A stretch of 64,000 nt of DNA from Aggregicoccus sp. 17bor-14 (GTDB lineage Bacteria; Myxococcota; Myxococcia; Myxococcales; Myxococcaceae). Of the stretch, positions 57,839 through 64,000 are shown piece by piece. The stretch lies in NCBI RefSeq assembly GCF_009659535.1, contig NZ_VJZZ01000008.1:126001-190000 (forward strand), read 5' to 3'. A program made the translations under genes and the position numbers. How positions within the stretch are numbered: the first letter of the stretch is position 1; the number at the start of each line of letters is the position of its first letter. The notes under the pieces were generated by a model. That model worked only from the letters and a program-made list of their open reading frames with translations, had not been told where the DNA came from and ran no database searches.

Positions 57839-57865
57839 ACGCCCCGGAGACGGCGTCCGGGGCGT
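57839..57865 (-). terminator. Hairpin between the APS-kinase-like gene and larE
   Basis: ACGCCCCGGA (57839-57848) and TCCGGGGCGT (57856-57865) are perfect 10-bp arms around a 7-base loop. On the minus strand GTTGCCGTTTGG follows, a short T-containing tract, so it is a good candidate terminator for the APS-kinase-like gene. Confidence 0.75.
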
Positions 57866-57916
57866 GCGGGACTGCAGGGACCTCTAACCCGGGGAGCGCC
57901 CGGGGGAGAGCCTTTT

Positions 57917-58645
57917 TTAGCGGGCCTTGCGCTTGGGCGCCGCCGGCGCCTTCTTGGCCGCAGGCTTGCCCACGCGCGCGGCGCGGGTGGCGGGGCGGGC
58001 CTTCACGCCCTTGTCCGCCTTGGGGGCCTTGGGCTCCTCGCGGCGCGCGTTCTTCTTCGCGGGCAGCGGGTTGGCCTTCATCTTCTTGCCGGTGATGACC
58101 TTCAGGTCCTCGGCCGTCACGTAGCCCAGGTCGAGCAGGGACTGGAAGATGCGCAGCGCCCCCTCCTCCACCGTCTCCTGGTCCGAGCGCATGGTGACCT
58201 CGGGAGAGGTGGGCGGCTCGTAGGGCTCGGTGATGCCGATGAAGTTGGGGATCTCACCGGAGAGGGCCTTCTTGTACTTGCCCGTGGTGTCGCGCTGGAT
58301 GAGCTTCTCGGTGGGGCAGTCCACGTAGACCTCCACGTAGCGCCCGATCGCCCGGCGGTTCTCCTCGCGGCTCTGCTTGTAGGGGCTCACCGCGGCCACC
58401 AGCGCCGCCACGTTGTTGCGCGTGAGCAGGCCCGCCACGTAGCCGAGCCGGCGGACGGACATGTTGCGCTCCTCCTTGGAGTCGCCCGCGCCCTTCCAGA
58501 GCTCGTCTGCCACCTCGCCCTCGTCGAGGATCTCCACGTTCCGGCCCACCTGCCGGAGCCTGGCCGCGATGTAGGCAGCCATGGTGCTCTTGCCGGAGGC
58601 GGACATGCCGGTAAGCCAAAGGGTAAATCCGTTTTGCTGGGCCAT
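57917..58645 (-). CDS. cysC: Adenylylsulfate kinase-like protein with basic C-terminal tail
   Basis: The ATG at 58645 gives 242 residues. APS-kinase features are Walker A GMSASGKST at 13-21, LDEGEV at 40-45 (canonical enzymes have LDGDNVR), the helix NMSVRRLGYVAGLLTRNNV, VSPYKQSREENRRAIG and YVDCPTEKLIQRDTTG. The family phosphorylates APS to PAPS in the cytoplasm. The substitution of LDGDN and a ~45-residue Lys/Ala/Pro tail (from about residue 195, rich in KPAAKK and PKRKAR-like segments) are unusual; the tail looks like a histone-H1 or nucleic-acid-binding extension. The sulfur operon lies upstream. Confidence 0.85.
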   Translation of the reverse strand: MAQQNGFTLWLTGMSASGKSTMAAYIAARLRQVGRNVEILDEGEVADELWKGAGDSKEERNMSVRRLGYVAGLLTRNNVAALVAAVSPYKQSREENRRAIGRYVEVYVDCPTEKLIQRDTTGKYKKALSGEIPNFIGITEPYEPPTSPEVTMRSDQETVEEGALRIFQSLLDLGYVTAEDLKVITGKKMKANPLPAKKNARREEPKAPKADKGVKARPATRAARVGKPAAKKAPAAPKRKAR

Positions 58646-58823
58646 AAGGGTCTGAACTCCCTGCGTCAAAGCGCCGAATCGAACGCCCGCGGAAAGGGCA
58701 CGGCTGATCCAGAAGCTGGCGCTTTCTACACGAAAACAGGGGCACTTGACAATTTGGGCCCGGCTTTCCCCGGAGTGAGGGGCGAGCGGCCAAGCTTCCG
58801 AAACGACTTGCTACAGGGATGTT

Positions 58824-59252
58824 TCACGGCGCCGCAGTGCGCCAGGCTTCCCTGAAATCCCCATCCTCGAAACGCCAGGCCCGCAGCTCCCCTGCCCGGC
58901 CCGCGTTCACCGCGACCACCAGCTGGAGGGTGCCTGGCAGCAGGGCCTGCCCGCCCGGGGCGGCCGCCGCCCGGTCCGCCGCCGACAGCGAGGCGGCCCC
59001 GTCCGGGTGGGAGTGGAACACGCACGCCACCCGCTCCCCCCGCGCGTCCGCGGCCCGGCACAGCGCGAGCCACTCTCCCGGCTCGAAGGCGAACCCGAGC
59101 CGCGGGTCTCCCGCCGCCGCGTTGCGCAGCGCCGTGGCGCGCAGGTCCTCCGACCCCTCGAGCACCACGCCGCAGCCCTCTTCGGGGTAGGCGCGCTCGA
59201 GCAGGCGGCAGATCTCTGCGAGCAGCGCAGGCGCGTACGGCACGCGGCTCAC
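58824..59252 (-). CDS. JAMM/MPN metallopeptidase (Mec/JAB-type)
   Basis: The GTG at 59252 overlaps the upstream stop (GTGA) and gives 142 residues. The JAMM zinc site is complete: Glu25 (PEEGCG), then His80, His82, Ser90 and Asp93 in HSHPDGAASLSAAD, matching H-x-H-x7-S-x2-D. Bacterial relatives (Mec in mycobacteria, QbsD) cleave C-terminal extensions or adducts from ThiS-like carriers. As the last gene of the five-gene operon it probably trims or recycles the carrier encoded at 59871-60143. Confidence 0.9.
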   Translation of the reverse strand: MSRVPYAPALLAEICRLLERAYPEEGCGVVLEGSEDLRATALRNAAAGDPRLGFAFEPGEWLALCRAADARGERVACVFHSHPDGAASLSAADRAAAAPGGQALLPGTLQLVVAVNAGRAGELRAWRFEDGDFREAWRTAAP

Positions 59253-59863
59253 GCGCAGCGCTCGCAGACGGGCAGTGCACCCGGGCGCAGCACGCCTGGC
59301 GCCTCGAGCAGCAGCAGCCCTGCGGCAGGCCCCTGCCCCAGCACGAGCCGCTCGAGCAGCAGTGCTCCGAGCGCGCCGAGCGCGACCCCGAGCGCTCCGC
59401 CCGGCGGCGCGGCGAGCGCCTCCGCCGCGCGCGCAAAGCAGCCCGCGCACGCCGTGGGGCCCCGGAAGAGCACCGCGCCCTGCCCTCCCCGGGCACCCAG
59501 CGCGACCCAGGGAGCGGGCCCCTCGAAGTGCGCCGGCAGCTCGGCGAGCTGCGCGCGAGGCGGCGCCGTGGGCACGGCATCGGGGTTGAAGTCCGGGAGC
59601 TCGCGCGCGAGCAGCTCCGCGGCGCTCTCGCCCACGGCGGAGGCCGGCGCGAGGAAGCCGGGCGCCCCGGGGCCGAGCGCGCGCGCCGAGGCCTCGAGCG
59701 GAGAGCCCGCCGCGGCGAGGTAGGCCGCCGCGGTGCAGCCGGCCGTCTCCGCCACGTCCACGCGCACCCCGCCGTCGAGCAGCGCCTCCTGGCCGCGCCC
59801 GCCCACCTCGCGCAGGAGGATCTGCCGCGAGTAGCGCTGGATCTGCTCCTCCCGCAGCGCCAT
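59249..59863 (-). CDS. Degenerate E1/MoeB-like protein without nucleotide-binding core
   Basis: The 204-residue protein opens like MoeB/HesA (EEQIQRYSRQILLREVGGRG, then QEALL) but the GxGGLG loop is replaced by VDVAETAGC. The strand with the catalytic Asp and the NLxRQ motif are missing, so ATP cannot be bound in the usual way. Retained are two CxxC pairs (C139-C142 and C200-C203) matching the E1 zinc site, and a late Gly/Ala/Leu-rich crossover helix (GVALGALGALLLERLVLG). It is 7 bases from the carrier gene and overlaps the JAMM gene. It is probably a scaffold or partner subunit for the complete E1 at 60375-61154. Confidence 0.85.
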   Translation of the reverse strand: MALREEQIQRYSRQILLREVGGRGQEALLDGGVRVDVAETAGCTAAAYLAAAGSPLEASARALGPGAPGFLAPASAVGESAAELLARELPDFNPDAVPTAPPRAQLAELPAHFEGPAPWVALGARGGQGAVLFRGPTACAGCFARAAEALAAPPGGALGVALGALGALLLERLVLGQGPAAGLLLLEAPGVLRPGALPVCERCA

Positions 59864-59870
59864 GCCGTGC

Positions 59871-60143
59871 CTACCCTCCCGCCATCGCGGGCACCAGCGT
59901 GACCCGGTCCGCGTCGGCGACCGGCGTGTCCAGCTCCTGCAGGAAGCGCGCGTCCTCGTCGTTCACGAAGACGTTCACGTAGCGGCGCACGCGGCCCTGC
60001 GCGTCCAGCAGCCGCGCGCCCAGCGCCGGGTGCTCGGCCGAGAGGGCGCTCAGCACGTCGCGCAGGGTCGCGCCCGGCACGCGCAGCTCCGCGCGCTCGC
60101 CCGCGAGGCTGCGCAGGGAGGTGGGGATCTTCACGGTCGCCAT
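59871..60143 (-). CDS. ThiS/MoaD-like sulfur-carrier protein
   Basis: The 90-residue protein has the beta-grasp pattern of ThiS/MoaD (MATVKIPTSLRSLAGERAEL start, NVFVNDEDARFL, DRVTLVPAMAGG end) and finishes in Gly-Gly, the tail that is adenylated and thiocarboxylated. No residues follow the GG, so no processing is needed for activation. Relatives include CysO and MoaD. It lies 1 base after tusA and 7 bases before the degenerate E1 gene. Confidence 0.92.
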   Translation of the reverse strand: MATVKIPTSLRSLAGERAELRVPGATLRDVLSALSAEHPALGARLLDAQGRVRRYVNVFVNDEDARFLQELDTPVADADRVTLVPAMAGG

Positions 60144-60144
60144 C

Positions 60145-60387
60145 TCACGCCCCTCCCTGCTTGCGGATGAGGAGGCGATGCGTTCCGGAGGGCAGGCGCT
60201 CCAGCCCGAGCACCTCGTGCCCCTCCTCGCGCGCGCTGCGCGGCACGTTGCGAAGGGGCTCGTCGCCGGTGAGCAGCACCTCGAGCAACTCCCCGGGCGC
60301 GAGCGTCTCGAGCCGCAGCTTCGTGCGCACGTAGGTCATTGGGCACACCTCGCGGGTGATGTCGAGCGTGGCCTTCACCTCTGGCAT
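60145..60387 (-). CDS. TusA-family sulfur-relay protein
   Basis: The 80-residue protein has the TusA sequence TREVCPMTYVRTKLRLETL with the active Cys15 before Pro16, and a GDEPLRNVPRSAREEGHEV second part. TusA proteins carry persulfide sulfur between enzymes. It overlaps the E1/ThiF gene start-to-end by 13 bases and sits 1 base from the carrier gene, so it probably supplies sulfur to the activated carrier. Confidence 0.92.
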   Translation of the reverse strand: MPEVKATLDITREVCPMTYVRTKLRLETLAPGELLEVLLTGDEPLRNVPRSAREEGHEVLGLERLPSGTHRLLIRKQGGA

Positions 60388-61154
60388 CTCAGCTCCTCCC
60401 ACGGCACGCCCGAGGCAGTGCCGGCACAGCCCGGGCAGCCGGCCACCCGCTCCACCCGAAGCGTGCGGCTGCGCAGCTGCGCTCCGTCTAGCACGTGCAG
60501 CGCTGCGGCCGGGCCCACCTCCGCGCCCGCGAGCGACTCGAGCGCGAGCTGCGCCTGCAGCGCCCCCACCCAGCCCGCCATCGCGCCGAGCACGCCGGCC
60601 TGCGCACAGGTGGGCACCGCCTCCGGATCCGGTGGCTCCTCGAAGAGGCAGCGAAGGCAGGGGCCCTCCGGCTCGATGCGCATCGCCTGCCCCTGCATGC
60701 GCAGCACGCCCGCGTACACAAGGGGCACGCGCGTGGCCTTGGCCAGGTCCGAGAGGAGGAACTTCGTGGCGGTGCCGTCCGTGGCGTCCAGCACCACGTC
60801 GTGCGCGGCGAAGAGCGCGGGCGCGTTGGAGGCATCCACGCGCGCCACCTGCCGCTCCACCTGCAGCGCGGGGAAGGCGCGCGCGAGCCCCTCCGCGGCG
60901 CTGTCCACCTTCCAGCGGCCCACGTCCGCGCCGCGGTGCCACAGCTGGCGGTGCAGGTTGGTCACGTCCACGCGGTCGGGGTCCACGAGCGTGAGGTGGC
61001 ACAGGCCGGCGCGCGCGAGCGCGAGGCTCGCGGGGCAGCCCAGCCCGCCCGCGCCGACCACCAGCACGCGCGCCTCTTCCAGCGCCCGCACGCGGCGCGC
61101 GCCGGCGGCAGGCCCCGGGGCGGGAGAGGCGGGAGAAGGGAGTGGACCGGACAT
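60375..61154 (-). CDS. E1-like ThiF/MoeB-family adenylyltransferase
   Basis: The ATG at 61154 gives 259 residues; longer in-frame starts read as non-coding. The full E1 set is present: GAGGLG at 34-39, Asp58 in LVDPD, NLHRQ at 66-70, Lys82, catalytic Asp126 in LDATDG, Cys183 in PTCAQAGVLG and the zinc pairs C167-C170 and C242-C245. It should adenylate the GG tail of the carrier. The usual N-terminal RYSRQ segment is missing here, while the degenerate neighbour at 59249-59863 has it. First gene of the operon. Confidence 0.92.
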   Translation of the reverse strand: MSGPLPSPASPAPGPAAGARRVRALEEARVLVVGAGGLGCPASLALARAGLCHLTLVDPDRVDVTNLHRQLWHRGADVGRWKVDSAAEGLARAFPALQVERQVARVDASNAPALFAAHDVVLDATDGTATKFLLSDLAKATRVPLVYAGVLRMQGQAMRIEPEGPCLRCLFEEPPDPEAVPTCAQAGVLGAMAGWVGALQAQLALESLAGAEVGPAAALHVLDGAQLRSRTLRVERVAGCPGCAGTASGVPWEELRCQR

Positions 61155-61266
61155 CGTGAGGCGACAGGGGCTGGTCCGGCGGCCGCAGCCGAATATCCTG
61201 CGCGCCGACGAGTCAGTGCTTCCGAGCCCCATGCCCGTCATGCACCCGCCCTACCCCTCAGGACAT

Positions 61267-61833
61267 ATGAAAAACCTGCGCCACGCGCTCGCCTTTTCCG
61301 CCTCCGTCCTCCTGCTCGCCGGTTGCCCGAAGAAGGGCGTGGAGTCCCCCGAGCGTCCCGACGCCGCTCCCACCGCGAGCACCGGCTCCTCCAGCGCCAG
61401 CCTCTCGGCGCCCGAGGACGCGGGTGCCCCGCAGGCCGTGGCCACCGAGGGGGCGGACGGCGGCACCGCGTTCGAGGGCAGCGCCACCGCGGCCGCCGGT
61501 GCCGCCACGGCCTCGACCGATGCGGGCAACAGCGCGATGACGGGCGGGCTGAAGCAGGCCGCGCAGAAGGCCACGCGCGACGCGGGGACGGCGGGCAGCG
61601 CGAGCACTGCGAGCGGCGCGACCGATGCCGGCAGCGGCAGCGCGAGCAGCGCGCGCGAGGCCTGCGTGGACCGCTGGCTCGCGAGCCACCAGCTCGATCG
61701 CTACGGCAACCCGCGCGGCACGGTGTACGCCGGCGGCTCGCCGCTCTTCGACGAGAGCACCGGTCAGAGCACCGACCGGCTCGAGTACGTTTTCGCGCGC
61801 AAGCCGGACGCGAAGAGCGCGTGTCCGCAGTAG
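61267..61833 (+). CDS. Small Asp/Ala/Ser-rich lipoprotein of unknown function
   Basis: The ATG at 61267 gives 188 residues with a lipobox (LLLLAGC, Cys20) followed by KK. A low-complexity Ala/Ser/Thr/Gly/Asp region runs to about residue 130 (repeats of GSAS, DAG, TAS). The conserved-looking end contains CVDRWLASHQLDRYGNPRG, YAGGSPLFDESTG and LEYVFARKP, a short domain I do not recognise. It is a surface or periplasmic lipoprotein upstream of the NarL-type sensor pair, but separated by hairpins. Confidence 0.8.
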   Translation: MKNLRHALAFSASVLLLAGCPKKGVESPERPDAAPTASTGSSSASLSAPEDAGAPQAVATEGADGGTAFEGSATAAAGAATASTDAGNSAMTGGLKQAAQKATRDAGTAGSASTASGATDAGSGSASSAREACVDRWLASHQLDRYGNPRGTVYAGGSPLFDESTGQSTDRLEYVFARKPDAKSACPQ

Positions 61834-61858
61834 CGCGGTAGATTTCCCGCAGGGCCGT

Positions 61859-61878
61859 GTGCCGCGCCGCAGCGGCAC
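61859..61878 (+). terminator. Possible terminator after the lipoprotein gene
   Basis: GTGCCGC (61859-61865) pairs with GCGGCAC (61872-61878) around a 6-base loop, 25 bases after the lipoprotein stop. GCGTTATTCACC follows, only weakly T-rich. Confidence 0.45.
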
Positions 61879-61910
61879 GCGTTATTCACCGGGAGGGGGC
61901 TGGTCAGCGG

Positions 61911-61927
61911 GTGCGGGGTCCCCGCAC
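61911..61927. repeat. 17-base palindrome at the sensor-kinase start
   Basis: GTGCGGGG-T-CCCCGCAC is a perfect inverted repeat with 8-bp arms and a one-base centre, 13 bases upstream of the kinase GTG. It could be an operator or structured leader that competes with the ribosome; its loop is too short for a normal hairpin terminator. Confidence 0.5.
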
Positions 61928-61939
61928 AATCGCGGTGCC

Positions 61940-63226
61940 GTGGACACGCCCTCCTTCACGCTCGCGTCGCAGCACCCGGATGGCCTTCGCGCGCGCGTGC
62001 GCGAGGTGCTCGAGCGGCGGCGGCTCACCGACCGCGTCTCCGCGCAGCAGGCGCAGGCCTCGTGGGAGCAGGACCGCTTCGTGGCGCGCGCGCAGGCGCT
62101 GTTCTACGCGCGGATGATGTTCCTCACGCTGGGCCTGCTGATCCTCGCGGTGCCCACGTGGTCGCTGTACTTCGGGCTCACCGGGCCCTACGCCTTCGCG
62201 GGCTACTTCGCGATGCTGCTCTACAGCGTCGCGAACTTCCTCGTCATCGATCTGCCGCGGGCCGGGCGCTGGGTCACCTACGTGACCCTGTGCTGGGACC
62301 TGCTGATCATGGTGTTCCTCATCGCCAAGCCGCAGGTGGGCGGCGGCCTGCAGAGCCCGCTGCTCGCCACGCAGCTGCTCTTCACCACGCTCTTCGCGAT
62401 CCTCTTCCCGCGCCCGCTCGCGATCCTCCCGCCGCTGCTCGCGCTGCCGGTGACCACGCGCCTGGACCTGTTGCTGGACCGCGCGGTGACGGCGATCGAG
62501 CTGCTCACCCTGCTGTGGTACTCGGCGCTCAACTTCATCATCGTCTACGTGGTCGTGTACCTGAACGAGCGCGAGGCCGCGGCGCACCGCGAGGTGGTGG
62601 AGCTGCAGGGCGACCTCAAGGAGCTCGCGGTGGTGGAGGAGCGCAACCGGCTCGCGCGCGAGATCCACGACGGGCTGGGCGCCTCGCTCTCCACGCTCAT
62701 CATCCAGTCCGAGTACATGTTGGGGCTCGCGCGCGAGGAGCCGCTGCGCCAGGAGATCCGCGAGCTGAAGAGCGGCGCGGAGGAGGCCATCGAGGAGCTG
62801 CGGCGCAACCTGCAGCTGATGCGCGAGGACTTCGAGCTCGCGCAGGGGCTCGAGGACTACGTGAAGACCTTCCGCGAGCGCACGCAGCTGGACGTGCGCT
62901 TCGAGCGCAGCGGCGCCACCGAGCGGCTCGCTCCGGACGTGCAGCTGGCCCTGTTCCGCGTGCTGCAGGAGTGCCTCACCAACGCGGCGAAGCACGCGGG
63001 AAGCGCCTCGGTGTGCGTGCGGGTGCAGCTCGCCTTCGGCGCGGGCCGGGTGGAGCTGCGCGTGGAGGACGACGGCCAGGGCTTCGAGCCGGGCCGCACG
63101 CCGCGCGGACATTACGGCCTGCTCAACATGCACGAGCGCGCGATGCAGATCGGCGGCGCGCTCGCGGTGGACTCGGCGCCCGGCGCCGGCACCCGCGTGC
63201 ACCTGACCCTGCCCTCACCTGCCTGA
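61940..63226 (+). CDS. NarL-type membrane sensor histidine kinase (HisKA_3)
   Basis: The GTG at 61940 gives 428 residues. About six hydrophobic helices (residues 55-210) form a membrane sensor. The HisKA_3 phosphorylation site is His243 in AREIHDGLGASL and the ATP-binding part has Asn348 in ECLTNAAKHAG, then EDDGQGFEP and GHYGLLNMHERA. This DesK/NarX-type core is intact. The response-regulator gene begins 16 bases after its stop, so the two form one operon. The signal is unknown. Confidence 0.92.
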   Translation: MDTPSFTLASQHPDGLRARVREVLERRRLTDRVSAQQAQASWEQDRFVARAQALFYARMMFLTLGLLILAVPTWSLYFGLTGPYAFAGYFAMLLYSVANFLVIDLPRAGRWVTYVTLCWDLLIMVFLIAKPQVGGGLQSPLLATQLLFTTLFAILFPRPLAILPPLLALPVTTRLDLLLDRAVTAIELLTLLWYSALNFIIVYVVVYLNEREAAAHREVVELQGDLKELAVVEERNRLAREIHDGLGASLSTLIIQSEYMLGLAREEPLRQEIRELKSGAEEAIEELRRNLQLMREDFELAQGLEDYVKTFRERTQLDVRFERSGATERLAPDVQLALFRVLQECLTNAAKHAGSASVCVRVQLAFGAGRVELRVEDDGQGFEPGRTPRGHYGLLNMHERAMQIGGALAVDSAPGAGTRVHLTLPSPA

Positions 63227-63242
63227 AAGACGGAGCGCCCCC

Positions 63243-63953
63243 TTGGACACTCTCGCCGAGCAGCAGCCCAGCGCCCCCATCCGCGTGTTCGTGGTGGAGG
63301 ACCAGACCCGCATCCTGAAGAACCAGCTGCGCCTGCTCGAGGCGAGCCCGGACCTCGAGATCGTGGGCACGGCGCTCTCGGGCGAGAGCGCGCTCGAGCA
63401 GGTGGAGCGCGCGCGGCCCGACGTGCTGCTGCTGGACCTGGGCCTGCCGCGCATGAGCGGCATCGACGTGACGCGCCACGTGAAGGCCCAGCACCCGCGC
63501 ATCGAGATCCTCATCTTCACCATCTTCGACGAGGAGGACCGCGTGCTCGAGGCCGTGAAGGCCGGGGCCTCCGGCTACCTGCTCAAGGGCACGCCCGCGG
63601 ACAAGATCGTCGAGGCGATCAAGGAGGTCAGCGCCGGGGGCACGGTCATCCAGCCGAACCTCGCGCGGCGCCTGCTGCGCCACTTCCGCATCGAGCCGGA
63701 CGCCGCCCCCCGCACCGCCGCGGAGCCGGCCGCGGGCCTGGACGAGGAGCCGCTCAAGCCGCTCAGCGACCGCGAGCGGGAGATCCTCCAGCTCATCGCG
63801 AAGGGCGTTTCGAACAGCGAGGCCGCGCGGTTGCTGAGCCTCTCCAAGGCCACCATCCGCACGCACCTGGAGCACATCTACCGCAAGCTCGAGGTGACCA
63901 ACCGCGTCGAGGCGGTGACCGAGGGCATCCGCAAGGGGCTCATCTCGGTCTAG
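63243..63953 (+). CDS. NarL/LuxR-family response regulator
   Basis: The TTG at 63243 with GGAGCG ahead gives 236 residues. The receiver has Glu19-Asp20, phospho-acceptor Asp65 and Lys115. A linker (residues about 145-170) precedes a LuxR-type helix-turn-helix (LSDREREILQLIAKG, SNSEAARLLSLSKATIRTHL). It should be phosphorylated by the kinase just upstream and control promoters not visible here. Confidence 0.95.
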   Translation: MDTLAEQQPSAPIRVFVVEDQTRILKNQLRLLEASPDLEIVGTALSGESALEQVERARPDVLLLDLGLPRMSGIDVTRHVKAQHPRIEILIFTIFDEEDRVLEAVKAGASGYLLKGTPADKIVEAIKEVSAGGTVIQPNLARRLLRHFRIEPDAAPRTAAEPAAGLDEEPLKPLSDREREILQLIAKGVSNSEAARLLSLSKATIRTHLEHIYRKLEVTNRVEAVTEGIRKGLISV

Positions 63954-63971
63954 GCGCCCGGCGGGCCCGCG

Positions 63972-64000
63972 TCAGTAGCGCAGGGTGACGGCCCAGTACG
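63972..64000 (-). CDS. C-terminal end of a probable outer-membrane protein (partial)
   Basis: Reading leftward from the window edge, the last codons encode YWAVTLRY and a stop. The terminal aromatic with alternating aromatics is the outer-membrane barrel insertion signature. Too little is present to say more. Confidence 0.4.

Noticed and set aside
61251-61607. Minus-strand frames over the lipoprotein at 61267
   Set aside because: They are shadows: the plus strand has a lipobox and a proper ribosome site.

Overview
The window is a gene-dense, very GC-rich stretch of a bacterial chromosome. Gene content points to Myxococcota, most likely the Myxococcaceae or a close relative. The evidence is a locus resembling the myxobacterial gliding/spore-coat (Glt/Nfs) outer-membrane machinery, many TPR and GYF/AgmX-like proteins, a J-domain/RodZ-type HTH fusion beside a MinD-like ATPase, an NtrC-type regulator and asparagine/cysteine-rich lipoproteins. 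Many genes start with GTG or TTG. I saw no insertion sequence, prophage, CRISPR array, tRNA or rRNA.

Region by region: 1-7461 (minus) is an Nfs/Glt-like operon: two outer-membrane beta-barrels, a periplasmic TPR protein, a giant TPR protein and the start of a further gene. 7792-8463 is an isolated rplC with its own promoter and terminator. 8628-12390 holds small proteins (coiled coil, ferritin-like, zinc ribbon, DUF5670 membrane protein), a lytic transglycosylase and a STAS protein. 12496-16522 is a MoxR / DUF58 / transglutaminase operon with overlapping stops and starts, followed by an RpoH-type sigma factor and an OPT oligopeptide transporter that ends at a strong terminator. 20614-24078 (minus) holds a MinD-like ATPase, the J/HTH protein, a small conserved protein and an RluD-type pseudouridine synthase. 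24363-25946 is a cysteine-rich lipoprotein. 25993-30418 (minus) is Slt / SelA / HNH nuclease. 30523-36015 holds a GAF histidine kinase, an ABC-F ATPase and a zinc peptidase.

36025-37495 is an ECF41 sigma factor plus a carboxymuconolactone decarboxylase-like gene. Both are preceded by matching ECF41-type promoters. 37520-43677 holds a Sir2 deacylase, free-methionine sulfoxide reductase, an accA-hisC-cmk operon and a double ArsA-like ATPase. 44133-46346 is a degenerate histidine kinase and an NtrC-type regulator. 46606-56813 holds dCMP deaminase, a secreted small protein, a trypsin-like lipoprotein, PrkA, a lidless Hsp70, ClpX, a GYF-TonB protein, TruA and a ribbon-helix-helix regulator.

56904-61154 (minus) is a sulfur-chemistry neighbourhood: LarE, an APS-kinase-like protein with a basic tail, and a compact five-gene operon encoding an E1/ThiF-like enzyme, a TusA-like protein, a ThiS/MoaD-like carrier ending in GG, a second E1-like protein that has lost its nucleotide-binding core, and a JAMM peptidase. 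This operon is the best candidate here for an undescribed system, because it looks like a two-subunit activating enzyme with one dead half. The window ends with a lipoprotein, a NarL-type two-component pair and the last residues of an outer-membrane protein.
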